6,805 nt of DNA from assembly GCA_049291875.1 (NCBI GenBank), contig JBATQE010000019.1, positions 1 to 6,805 of the forward strand, given 5' to 3'. Origin of the DNA: CTSOIL-112 sp049291875. GTDB taxonomy: Bacteria; Pseudomonadota; Gammaproteobacteria; Burkholderiales; Burkholderiaceae. A program made the position numbers and the translations under genes. Under the pieces are notes generated by a model. That model did no database searches. It saw nothing but the letters and a program-made list of their open reading frames with translations, and was not told where the DNA came from. Below, one piece after another: positions 1 to 4,712 of this stretch; within the stretch, counting starts at the first letter, position 1; each line of letters starts with the position of its first letter.

Positions 1-1
1 G

Positions 2-175
2 ATTGAGCATTACATGGACAGCAAATACCCGAATATGGAAACGGCCAAAATGCGTGATCGGGTTAAAGGTCGCAACATCACCAACAACGACTATTTCAAC
101 GGCAACATGGAAGCGCGTAACGCCCAACTGCACCACGGCGTGGGTGGCAAAAAGTCGCAAGGACTACTGTCATGA
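2..175 (+). CDS. C-terminal part of an unrecognised small phage protein (5' end outside window)
   Basis: An open frame enters from the left edge and runs 57 codons to a TGA at 173-175. It is hydrophilic and rich in Asn, Lys and Arg, with segments such as MRDRVKGRNITNNDYFNGN and a Lys/Gly-rich end (GVGGKKSQGLLS). The stop overlaps the gemA start in an ATGA arrangement, and the gemA ribosome binding site lies inside this frame, which supports it as a real translated gene coupled to gemA. In Mu-like phages this place is filled by small, poorly conserved early or middle genes. I do not recognise the family and assign no function. In-frame ATG codons occur at 14, 35 and 50, but the true start is probably upstream of the window. 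Confidence 0.6.
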   Translation: MEHYMDSKYPNMETAKMRDRVKGRNITNNDYFNGNMEARNAQLHHGVGGKKSQGLLS

Positions 176-810
176 CCGGCCGCACCATCGCTAAAATCCG
201 CGCCTCAGAACTGGCGAAAATTCATATCGCGAAAGAGCAACTGGGCTTGTCCGATGATAACTACCGCGCTGCTGTCATGAACGCGAGCAAAGGTAAAACC
301 GATTCGGCGGGTGAGTTGGACGCACAAGGACGCACGGCATTGCTGGCGCATTTCAAACGCGCTGGTTTCAAACCTGCCGCCAAACCACGCCAGCCAGCCA
401 AGCCGGATTTACCGATTGGCGATGATCGTGACCAAGTGAAAAAAATCCGTTCGCTGTGGATTGAACTGCACGAGTTTGGCGCGGTGCGCGACTCCAGCGA
501 GAGCGCTCTGTGTGCCTATACTCGTCGCGTGACACGCAAAGAACACCCGAAATTTTTGGACTTGCACCAAGCCTCAGACATGATTGAGCAACTCAAAAAA
601 TGGCTGGATCGCACCCGCACTGCGCCATTTCGCGCCATGCTCCCGCATATCAACCCAAAAACCTCAGCGCGTGCAATCTACAGCATCGTACAACGCGCGT
701 TAAAGATGAGTATTTTGGATTGTGACGTAACTCAGTGGCAGCACGCACAAACGCTGTTCAAGGATGTTGTAGCGCAGGCTACAGAAACCACAGGAGGCCA
801 TGATGGATGA
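172..810 (+). CDS. gemA: GemA/gp16 family protein (DUF1018), Mu-like phage regulator
   Basis: The 212-residue product matches the Mu gp16/GemA family (DUF1018) along its length. Residues 14-66 carry the typical N-terminal pattern (KIHIAKEQLGL, DDNYRAAV, then a helix ending in FKRAGF). A Lys/Pro-rich linker covers about 67-80. Residues 88-146 carry the second conserved block (QVKKIRSLWIEL, GAVRDSSESAL, and a helix ending in LKKWLDR). The last 60 residues are helical and less conserved. In Mu, GemA is a non-essential protein reported to modulate host gene expression and DNA supercoiling; its role here is inferred from family only. AAGGA at 159-163 sits 8 bases before the ATG at 172. The start overlaps the previous stop (ATGA), and the stop overlaps the start of mor, so the genes look translationally coupled. 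Length is normal and no defect is seen. Confidence 0.9.
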   Translation: MTGRTIAKIRASELAKIHIAKEQLGLSDDNYRAAVMNASKGKTDSAGELDAQGRTALLAHFKRAGFKPAAKPRQPAKPDLPIGDDRDQVKKIRSLWIELHEFGAVRDSSESALCAYTRRVTRKEHPKFLDLHQASDMIEQLKKWLDRTRTAPFRAMLPHINPKTSARAIYSIVQRALKMSILDCDVTQWQHAQTLFKDVVAQATETTGGHDG

Positions 811-1153
811 TCGTGTCCCAGAGCTGGTAACCGATCTACAAGACCAATTGACTGCACAGCTACTGGCCGCATTGCCTGCCGGTACGCTGGAGCCGCAAGA
901 TGCTAAAATCATTGGCATCAAAGTCGCCCGATTCATTACCGACAACTGGGGCGGTCAGCTCATTTATTTCCCCAAAAATCATGGTGGTCAACTGTCTGCG
1001 CGTGATTTACAAATTTGGGCTGATTTTAATGGGCGAAATCACATCGAACTGGCAAGCAAGTACAATCTAACAACGCAGCATGTTTACAAGATTTTGAAAA
1101 ATGTTGGTGAGCGTGAGCGTGCAAAAACCCAAGGCAATCTATTTCAGGATTGA
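803..1153 (+). CDS. mor: Mor/C family middle-late transcription activator
   Basis: A 116-residue protein of the Mor transcription activator family. In Mu, Mor binds a dyad in the middle promoter and recruits RNA polymerase to switch on the activator C and then late genes. Numbering from the alternative ATG at 800, an N-terminal helical dimerisation region (about 8-48) is followed by the family hallmark WGGQ at 50-53 and a beta strand (LIYFPK). A C-terminal helix-turn-helix follows, with RDLQIWADFNGRNH at 68-81 leading into ELASKYNLTTQHVYKILK at about 83-100. Two adjacent ATGs occur at 800 and 803. The strong AGGAGG at 792-797 is only 2 bases from the first but 5 from the second, so 803 is preferred. 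The gene overlaps the end of gemA by 8 bases. It is full length. Mor and C are paralogous and cannot be separated with certainty by eye. Confidence 0.9.
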   Translation: MDDRVPELVTDLQDQLTAQLLAALPAGTLEPQDAKIIGIKVARFITDNWGGQLIYFPKNHGGQLSARDLQIWADFNGRNHIELASKYNLTTQHVYKILKNVGERERAKTQGNLFQD

Positions 1154-1169
1154 CCATTGGCGGCTAATA

Positions 1170-1191
1170 GCGTCAGGAATTTTTGTGACGC
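1170..1191. repeat. Inverted repeat downstream of mor (possible operator or hairpin)
   Basis: GCGTCA at 1170-1175 and TGACGC at 1186-1191 form a perfect 6-bp inverted repeat around a 10-base spacer containing a T run. It begins 17 bases after the mor stop. Mor and C of Mu bind dyad-symmetric sites, so an activator site is conceivable, but no known consensus was matched. No T tract follows the right arm, so it does not look like an intrinsic terminator. Confidence 0.35.
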
Positions 1192-1210
1192 GTCTGTGTG
1201 CCGATAAAAA
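1183..1210 (+). promoter_or_regulatory. Weak promoter-like boxes before the late genes
   Basis: TTGTGA at 1183-1188 and TAAAAA at 1205-1210 are separated by 16 bases; each matches 4 of 6 bases of the sigma-70 consensus. A weak promoter that needs an activator would fit a Mor-dependent phage promoter, and the dyad at 1170-1191 overlaps the -35 box. The AT-rich context makes chance matches common, so this is only a candidate. Confidence 0.2.
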
Positions 1211-1237
1211 TAATAAAACATACGATGGCATACCCCA

Positions 1238-1291
1238 GCTTTAAAAATCGCTTAAATCGCCTCTAATCAAAATGGCTTAAATCATTCGCCT
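1238..1291. repeat. Degenerate direct repeats with GCTTAAATC core
   Basis: GCTTAAATC occurs exactly at 1250-1258 and again at 1275-1283, 25 bases apart. The copies extend to ATCGCTTAAATCGCCT (1247-1262) and a related version with a 3-base insertion (ATT) ending at 1291. A third, looser copy (GCTTTAAAAATCG) begins at 1238, 12 bases before the first exact copy. The roughly 12- and 25-base spacing could place sites at about one and two helical turns, as for a protein binding array. Function unknown. Confidence 0.4.
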
Positions 1292-1295
1292 GTTT

Positions 1296-1313
1296 TTTTA
1301 ATACGCATTAAAA
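1296..1313. repeat. AT-rich hairpin TTTTAAT/ATTAAAA
   Basis: TTTTAAT at 1296-1302 and ATTAAAA at 1307-1313 form a perfect 7-bp stem around the 4-base loop ACGC, preceded by extra T residues. The stem has no GC pairs, so it is a weak RNA hairpin; a DNA binding site is equally possible. It lies 55 bases upstream of the I-like start. Confidence 0.35.
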
Positions 1314-1321
1314 GAACTTCA

Positions 1322-1337
1322 ATCGGACAAAACCGAT
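1322..1337. repeat. Small inverted repeat ATCGG/CCGAT before the I-like gene
   Basis: ATCGG at 1322-1326 pairs with CCGAT at 1333-1337 across a 6-base A-rich loop. It lies directly after the AT-rich hairpin and 31 bases before the start codon, in the likely leader of the late head transcript. At 5 bp it could be a chance occurrence. Confidence 0.2.
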
Positions 1338-1368
1338 ACTGCACCCATTCACACGATGGAGTGCATTC

Positions 1369-2508
1369 ATGTTTCAAATTTTCAAAGCAGGCAAACGCCA
1401 TTCAAGCGACGGCAAAGCATACGACATCACCGAGCAAGATGTGCTGGACTGTGCCGACTGCTACGACCCCGATCTACACGAAGCGCCGCTGGTATTCGGC
1501 CACCCGAAAACCGATGACCCCGCATTTGGTTGGGTCAAGGGCTTGAGTAGCGCCAACGGTTCACTGACCGCAGAGTTTTCCGACGTGGACGAAGGCGCGA
1601 AAGAACTCGTGCGAGCCAAAAAATTCAAACACGTTTCCGCCAGCTTCTACCCACCCGCACACCCGTCCAACCCCGTGCCGGGTAAATGGTATCTGCGCCA
1701 CGTTGGCCTGCTCGGTGCTATGCCGCCATCAGTCAAAGGCTTGGGCGCGGTCAGTTTCTCTGATGCGGACGGCTGTGTTGAGTTTTCTGAGTATGGCCAA
1801 GAGACCGCCGCAGGATTGTTCCGCCGTTTGCGCGATTGGATGATCGGCAAATTCGGCCAAGCAGAAGCCGACACCGTCATTCCAAATTGGGAGATTGAGA
1901 GCATCCGCGAAGACGCTGCCCAAGATCGAATGCAACGAGCTGAACCATTGGCCTCGTTTGCAGAAGCGTCAACACCAGTCGCACCACAAACCGAATCACC
2001 CACCGAACCCCAAACCCCGCCCATTGAAAAGGAGCCAGAAATGACCGAAGCGGAAAAACAAGCACTCGCCCGTGCCGAAGCGGCCGAGAAACAATTAGCG
2101 GATCTGCAATCCGCGCAGGCCAAGGCCGAGCGTGAAGCAGCACACACCGCCAACGCCGACTTTGCCGAAAGCTTGGTGAAAAGCGGCAAGCTCAAACCCG
2201 CACACAAAGCGCTGGCCGTGCGTGTGTTGGACTTTGTGCAATACCCGAACGACATCACAGCCGATTTTGGCGAAGGCGAAAACCAGCAGACACTGGGCGA
2301 CGCGATTCGTGGCTGGATGTCTGACAGTCCGGCCGCTGAGATTTTTGGCGAAGTCGCCACGGCAGGCAAAGCAGGTGCGCGTAACTCCGGCGTGACGGCT
2401 GATTTTGCTGAAGCAGACCCTGAAAGTCTGTCACATCACCAGCGCGCGCAAACTTTGGCCGATAAAGAAGGCATCAGCTACGAAGAAGCCGCCCGCCGCA
2501 CTGTTTAA
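1369..2508 (+). CDS. Mu gpI-like prohead protease fused to C-terminal scaffold
   Basis: The 379-residue product is an I-like protein of Mu-type phages: a capsid maturation protease whose C-terminal part acts as the internal scaffold during prohead assembly. Residues 1-140 are the protease part, with hallmark segments HEAPLVFGHP (37-46), FGWVKGL (53-59), KKFKHVSASFYPP (84-96) and WYLRHVGLLGAMPPSVKGL (107-125). His45 and Ser90 or Ser92 are candidate catalytic residues by analogy with herpesvirus-type prohead proteases; this is inference. Residues 141-224 form a linker, Pro/Thr/Glu-rich from about 200. Residues 225-260 are Ala/Glu/Lys-rich and probably coiled coil, followed by a helical scaffold end. 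GGAG at 1358-1361 lies 7 bases before the ATG. An in-frame internal start at codon 225 is listed separately. The gene is full length, but unusually lies directly downstream of mor. Confidence 0.88.
   Translation: MFQIFKAGKRHSSDGKAYDITEQDVLDCADCYDPDLHEAPLVFGHPKTDDPAFGWVKGLSSANGSLTAEFSDVDEGAKELVRAKKFKHVSASFYPPAHPSNPVPGKWYLRHVGLLGAMPPSVKGLGAVSFSDADGCVEFSEYGQETAAGLFRRLRDWMIGKFGQAEADTVIPNWEIESIREDAAQDRMQRAEPLASFAEASTPVAPQTESPTEPQTPPIEKEPEMTEAEKQALARAEAAEKQLADLQSAQAKAEREAAHTANADFAESLVKSGKLKPAHKALAVRVLDFVQYPNDITADFGEGENQQTLGDAIRGWMSDSPAAEIFGEVATAGKAGARNSGVTADFAEADPESLSHHQRAQTLADKEGISYEEAARRTV
2041..2508 (+). CDS. Internal scaffold protein (Mu gpZ-like), in-frame start within the I-like gene
   Basis: Codon 225 of the I-like gene is an ATG preceded by AAAAGGAG (2027-2034) at a 6-base spacing, a stronger ribosome binding site than that of several stand-alone genes here. 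Translation from it gives a 155-residue protein with a charged Ala/Glu/Lys coiled-coil start (MTEAEKQALARAEAAEKQL) and the same C-terminus as the full protein. This is what a scaffold should look like, and it begins exactly where the Pro-rich linker ends. In Mu the scaffold Z is known to be made from an in-frame start inside gene I, as Nu3 is within lambda C. The product here is inferred from the start signal and the domain boundary. Confidence 0.65.
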   Translation: MTEAEKQALARAEAAEKQLADLQSAQAKAEREAAHTANADFAESLVKSGKLKPAHKALAVRVLDFVQYPNDITADFGEGENQQTLGDAIRGWMSDSPAAEIFGEVATAGKAGARNSGVTADFAEADPESLSHHQRAQTLADKEGISYEEAARRTV

Positions 2509-2576
2509 CACCCCAGCGGCCAATCTCTATACAGGCTATCTAACCAATCCATCACTCATAAAAAGTAAATGAAACA

Positions 2577-3506
2577 ATGAGCGAATATTTAAAAAACAAA
2601 CGACCAGTAGACCCCGTTTTGACCCAACTGGCGGTCGGCTACCGTCAAGCTAACTTCATCGGTGAGCAAGTCATGCCGGTGGTATTCGTCGATAAAGAAG
2701 GTGTACGCGTGCCAGTATTTGGCAAAGCCGCTTTTGTCGAATACCAGACCGAACGCGCCCCTCACGCGGCGTCCAACGTCATGACATTGGACAGTGCAAC
2801 CATGCTGCCGGTGGTGTTGGAAGAACACGACTTGGCCGCCGGTGTTGACTACCGCGAGAATAATGAATCCATGTTTGACGAAAAAGCCAAGGCTACGCGC
2901 CGTGTGACCACAGGCATTGAGTTGCGTCAGGAATTGGACATTGCCCGACTGTTGCAAAACAAAACCACCTACCAAACAGGTTTGACCACAGACCTATCGT
3001 CAGGCAAACAATGGTCTGCCGCTGACTCAGACCCATTGACCGACATCGTCAATGCCAAGGAAAAAGTCCGTGCCGAATGTGGTCAAAAACCCAACATCAT
3101 GGTGACGGGCGCATCAGTGATGAACGTATTGAAACGTCATCAGGCTTTGCTCGCCATGCTTGGTGGCGGCAACAATCTGAAGATGCTCAGTATCGAACAC
3201 CTCAAAGCCATCTTTGAGGTAGATGACATCATCACCGGTGAGACCGTTGCAGCGCCGGACGGTAAAAAGCTCGTGGATGTATGGGGCAAATTTACCTCAC
3301 TGATCGTGCGCCCGAAAGCAGTGGAATCAGGCAACGATGAAGGCGTTCCGTCATTCGGCTACATCTTCCGCCGTCGTGGTATGCCGTATGTAGACCGCTA
3401 TGAAGGCGTGGGTGGCAAAGTTGAGTACGTGCGCTATACCGACATCCGCAAAGCGGCAGTGGTCGGCGGCGCGTGTGGCTTCTTGTTCGATAAAGCCATC
3501 GCCTAA
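2577..3506 (+). CDS. Phage major capsid protein (HK97-fold type, Mu T position)
   Basis: The 309-residue product resembles the coat protein of many Mu-like prophages. It opens with VDPVLTQLAVGYRQANFIGEQ (11-31) and VPVFGKAAFVEY (45-56). The middle carries LEEHDLAAGVDYRE (81-94), a helix with the TTGIELRQELDIARLL region (111-126), a WSAADSDPLTDI segment, KEKVRAECGQKPNIMVTGASV, and LKAIFEVDDIITGE. The end is GYIFRRRGMPYVDRYEG followed by a C-terminal strand (VVGGACGFLFDKAIA). The coat assembles the icosahedral shell on the scaffold; the HK97 fold is expected from the family, not shown. The length is close to Mu gpT, but the sequence looks like the alternative coat family rather than gpT itself. 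No good Shine-Dalgarno sequence precedes the ATG; the leader is A-rich (AAAAAGTAAATGAAACA), which is odd for the most abundant structural protein. Confidence 0.85.
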   Translation: MSEYLKNKRPVDPVLTQLAVGYRQANFIGEQVMPVVFVDKEGVRVPVFGKAAFVEYQTERAPHAASNVMTLDSATMLPVVLEEHDLAAGVDYRENNESMFDEKAKATRRVTTGIELRQELDIARLLQNKTTYQTGLTTDLSSGKQWSAADSDPLTDIVNAKEKVRAECGQKPNIMVTGASVMNVLKRHQALLAMLGGGNNLKMLSIEHLKAIFEVDDIITGETVAAPDGKKLVDVWGKFTSLIVRPKAVESGNDEGVPSFGYIFRRRGMPYVDRYEGVGGKVEYVRYTDIRKAAVVGGACGFLFDKAIA

Positions 3507-3529
3507 ACTAAGACCGCAAAGCTCGTGCT

Positions 3530-3556
3530 GTAGAGACGGATAAACGCCGTCTCTAC
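3530..3556. repeat. Perfect 10-bp palindrome (REP-like or mRNA hairpin)
   Basis: GTAGAGACGG at 3530-3539 and CCGTCTCTAC at 3547-3556 are perfect inverted copies with a 7-base loop (ATAAACG). The hairpin is stable, but the sequence that follows (GAACCGAATT) is not T-rich, so it is not a standard intrinsic terminator. It sits 23 bases after the coat gene stop and 31 bases before the DUF2190 start. GTAGAGACG-type palindromes are familiar as dispersed intergenic repeats in several bacterial groups, so this may be a chromosomal repeat that entered the prophage. It could also act as a 3' stabilising structure for the coat mRNA. Confidence 0.75.
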
Positions 3557-3587
3557 GAACCGAATTAAAACCAAACAAGGAGCCATC

Positions 3588-3926
3588 ATGGCAAAAACCA
3601 AACAAATTTTATTGACCACTACGGTCAAAACCACAGGCGCATGGCAGCCTAACCGCTTGGTTAGTTTTGCAGGTAAGCAAGCTGAGAATGGCGAAGCCGT
3701 ACTCGGCACATCCGTTTACGAGGCCGATGTGGGCGATCAGGCCGCTGTCGATGTAATCGGCATTGCGCTGGTCGAGGCCGGTGCGGCCATTGCCGCAGGC
3801 GTGCCGATTGCCGCAGGTTTGCAAGGCTTGGCGATTGCTCAAACAGGCACGGCCAAGATTGTTGGCACTGCTATTGACGCAGCCACCGCAGCCGGTGAAG
3901 TCATCCGCATCAAACTCAACGGCTAA
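3588..3926 (+). CDS. DUF2190 family capsid decoration (cement) protein
   Basis: The 112-residue product fits DUF2190, a family of small beta-rich proteins encoded beside the coat gene in many phages and considered capsid decoration or stabilisation proteins. Visible features are the N-terminal strand (ILLTTTVKTTGAWQPNRLVSFAG), the central ALVEAGAAIAAGVPIAAGLQGLAIAQTG repeat-like stretch typical of the family, and the end DAATAAGEVIRIKLNG. AAGGAG at 3577-3582 sits 5 bases before the ATG, a strong site. Its place directly after the coat gene supports the role. It is flanked on both sides by palindromes (3530-3556 and 3943-3970), so its mRNA may be separated from neighbouring segments. Confidence 0.85.
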   Translation: MAKTKQILLTTTVKTTGAWQPNRLVSFAGKQAENGEAVLGTSVYEADVGDQAAVDVIGIALVEAGAAIAAGVPIAAGLQGLAIAQTGTAKIVGTAIDAATAAGEVIRIKLNG

Positions 3927-3942
3927 TCGCCAATGATCGTAG

Positions 3943-3970
3943 GTTGGCGGTGAGCGAAGCGAACCCCAAC
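3943..3970. repeat. REP-like palindrome GTTGG...GAGCGAAGCGAACCCCAAC
   Basis: GTTGG-C-GGT (3943-3951) pairs with ACC-CCAAC (3963-3970), giving 8 base pairs with one bulged C around a GAGCGAAGCGA centre that itself contains GC-GAA-GC. This GTTGGGGTGAGCGAAGCGAACCCCAAC type of sequence resembles a dispersed palindromic repeat found between genes in many proteobacterial chromosomes; that recognition is from memory and was not searched. It fills most of the 66-base gap between the DUF2190 gene and the next gene. No T tract follows, so terminator function is doubtful. Confidence 0.65.
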
Positions 3971-3992
3971 GAACAACAACCGAAAGAACATT

Positions 3993-4253
3993 ATGCCAAA
4001 AATCTATATTGCCAAAATCCCTCTGGTATTGCAGAACGACAAGGGGGAAGACTACCGCGTTGCTGAAGGCGAAGCGGTGACATTGAGCGACGAGCAGTAC
4101 GCTCAATTGTCCGAGTACGTAACTGTAGGTGAAGCGGCTGACTCGGCCACCGCAGCAGCCATTGCCGAAGCGAGCGCCGATGCACCTGCTGATACCCCGC
4201 CGGATACCACAGCAAAAACCACCGCCAAGCGCGGCCAAAAAGCCGAAGCGTAA
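3993..4253 (+). CDS. Small hypothetical phage protein at the Mu gp35 position
   Basis: The 86-residue product has two parts. Residues 1-46 look like a small beta-rich domain (MPKIYIAKIPLVLQ, then YRVAEGEAVTLSDEQYAQLSEYVTV), resembling short phage proteins with a 'valuable position then residue-pair' barrel-like pattern. Residues 47-86 are low complexity, rich in Ala, Asp, Thr and Pro, and end in a basic patch (KRGQKAEA). It lies between the decoration protein and gp36-like genes, where Mu has gene 35 and FluMu has a gene with a C-terminal HeH/LEM-like helical domain. No such C-terminal domain is visible here; the tail looks disordered. The leader (CCGAAAGAACATT) gives only a weak ribosome binding site. 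Codon use matches its neighbours. Probably a head or head-tail accessory protein, but no function is assigned. Confidence 0.7.
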   Translation: MPKIYIAKIPLVLQNDKGEDYRVAEGEAVTLSDEQYAQLSEYVTVGEAADSATAAAIAEASADAPADTPPDTTAKTTAKRGQKAEA

Positions 4254-4265
4254 GCGACCGAAGCT

Positions 4266-4712
4266 ATGTACATCACCCGCGCAGACCTGACCGACGCCAT
4301 CAGCTTATCCGAGCTGGCGCAGTTGTCCAACGATGACCCACGCGGTTCGCTCACCGAGCCGAACTGGGACATTGTGGACAAGGCAATTGCTTATGCCTGC
4401 GAGCTGGCCGACGGCTATTTGATGGGGCGTTACACGCTGCCATTAGAGCCTGCACCAACCGTATTGCGCCCGCTGTGTACCGACATTGCGCGTCACTGGT
4501 TGCACCGCCGTCGTATCAATGGTGCGGACTTTCCAAAGTCACTCGAAGATGCGTACAAAAACGCGCTGAAGGTACTGACTATGATCCGAGACGGTGAAAT
4601 TCAGATCGGCACACGCCCGCAAAACGGCGACGGTGCGACCGAACGGGTGCAGTCGGAATCGGGCGCGTATCAGTTTCGCACCCGTGATCGCCAAGACTGG
4701 AGCGGCTACTGA
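4266..4712 (+). CDS. DUF1320 family protein (Mu gp36-like, head-tail connector)
   Basis: The 148-residue product matches DUF1320, the Mu gp36 family. It opens with MYITRADLTDAIS and LAQLSND, and continues with the conserved helix DIVDKAIAYACELADGYLMGRYTLPLE (36-61), where the GYL-GRY-LP pattern is diagnostic. PTVLRPLCTDIARHWLHRRR (64-83), a Lys-rich helix (LEDAYKNALKVLTMIRDGEIQIG, 93-115) and a variable end (RTRDRQDWSGY) follow. The fold resembles head-tail adaptors such as HK97 gp6, and the position after the head genes fits that role; both are family knowledge. It begins 12 bases after the previous stop with no clear Shine-Dalgarno sequence, so it may depend on reinitiation. Its TGA overlaps the next ATG by one base (TGATG). 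Confidence 0.9.
   Translation: MYITRADLTDAISLSELAQLSNDDPRGSLTEPNWDIVDKAIAYACELADGYLMGRYTLPLEPAPTVLRPLCTDIARHWLHRRRINGADFPKSLEDAYKNALKVLTMIRDGEIQIGTRPQNGDGATERVQSESGAYQFRTRDRQDWSGY

Larger units (their letters stand above)
1154..1368. other. Repeat-rich intergenic junction between mor and the I-like gene
   Basis: This 215-bp AT-rich stretch has no convincing gene. It holds an inverted repeat just after mor, weak promoter-like boxes, degenerate repeats built on GCTTAAATC, and two small hairpins just before the I-like gene. In Mu this is the point where C, the lysis genes and the whole packaging module (gp27 to gp31 equivalents) would lie. It may therefore be a deletion scar, a Mor-responsive late promoter region, or both. 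Confidence 0.7.

Noticed and set aside
3..194. 63-codon + strand frame at the left edge starting at ATG near base 14 in another phase
   Set aside because: The translation is Thr/Trp-rich and uncharacteristic, and it runs into gemA; the frame ending at 175 is better supported by its ATGA coupling.
1291..1313. Intrinsic terminator at the T run before the I-like gene
   Set aside because: The T run precedes the stem on the + strand and the stem has no GC pairs; read on the minus strand there is no gene to terminate.
1647..2369. Long minus-strand open frame (240 codons) opposite the I-like gene
   Set aside because: It is Ser/Ala-rich, has no ribosome binding site, and lies antisense to a clearly recognised gene; it is a product of that gene's codon bias.
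2568..2580. Short upstream start (ATG at about 2569) as a leader peptide for the coat gene
   Set aside because: It reads ATG AAA CAA TGA, only three codons; possible coupling but no support beyond chance.
3530..3570. Intrinsic terminator after the coat gene
   Set aside because: The hairpin is strong but is followed by GAACCGAATTAAAA with no T tract, and the late operon continues directly on the same strand.
3609..4238. Long minus-strand open frame (209 codons) across the DUF2190 gene and the gp35-position gene
   Set aside because: Cys/Gly/Arg-rich translation typical of an antisense shadow; it runs through two genes and the REP-like palindrome.
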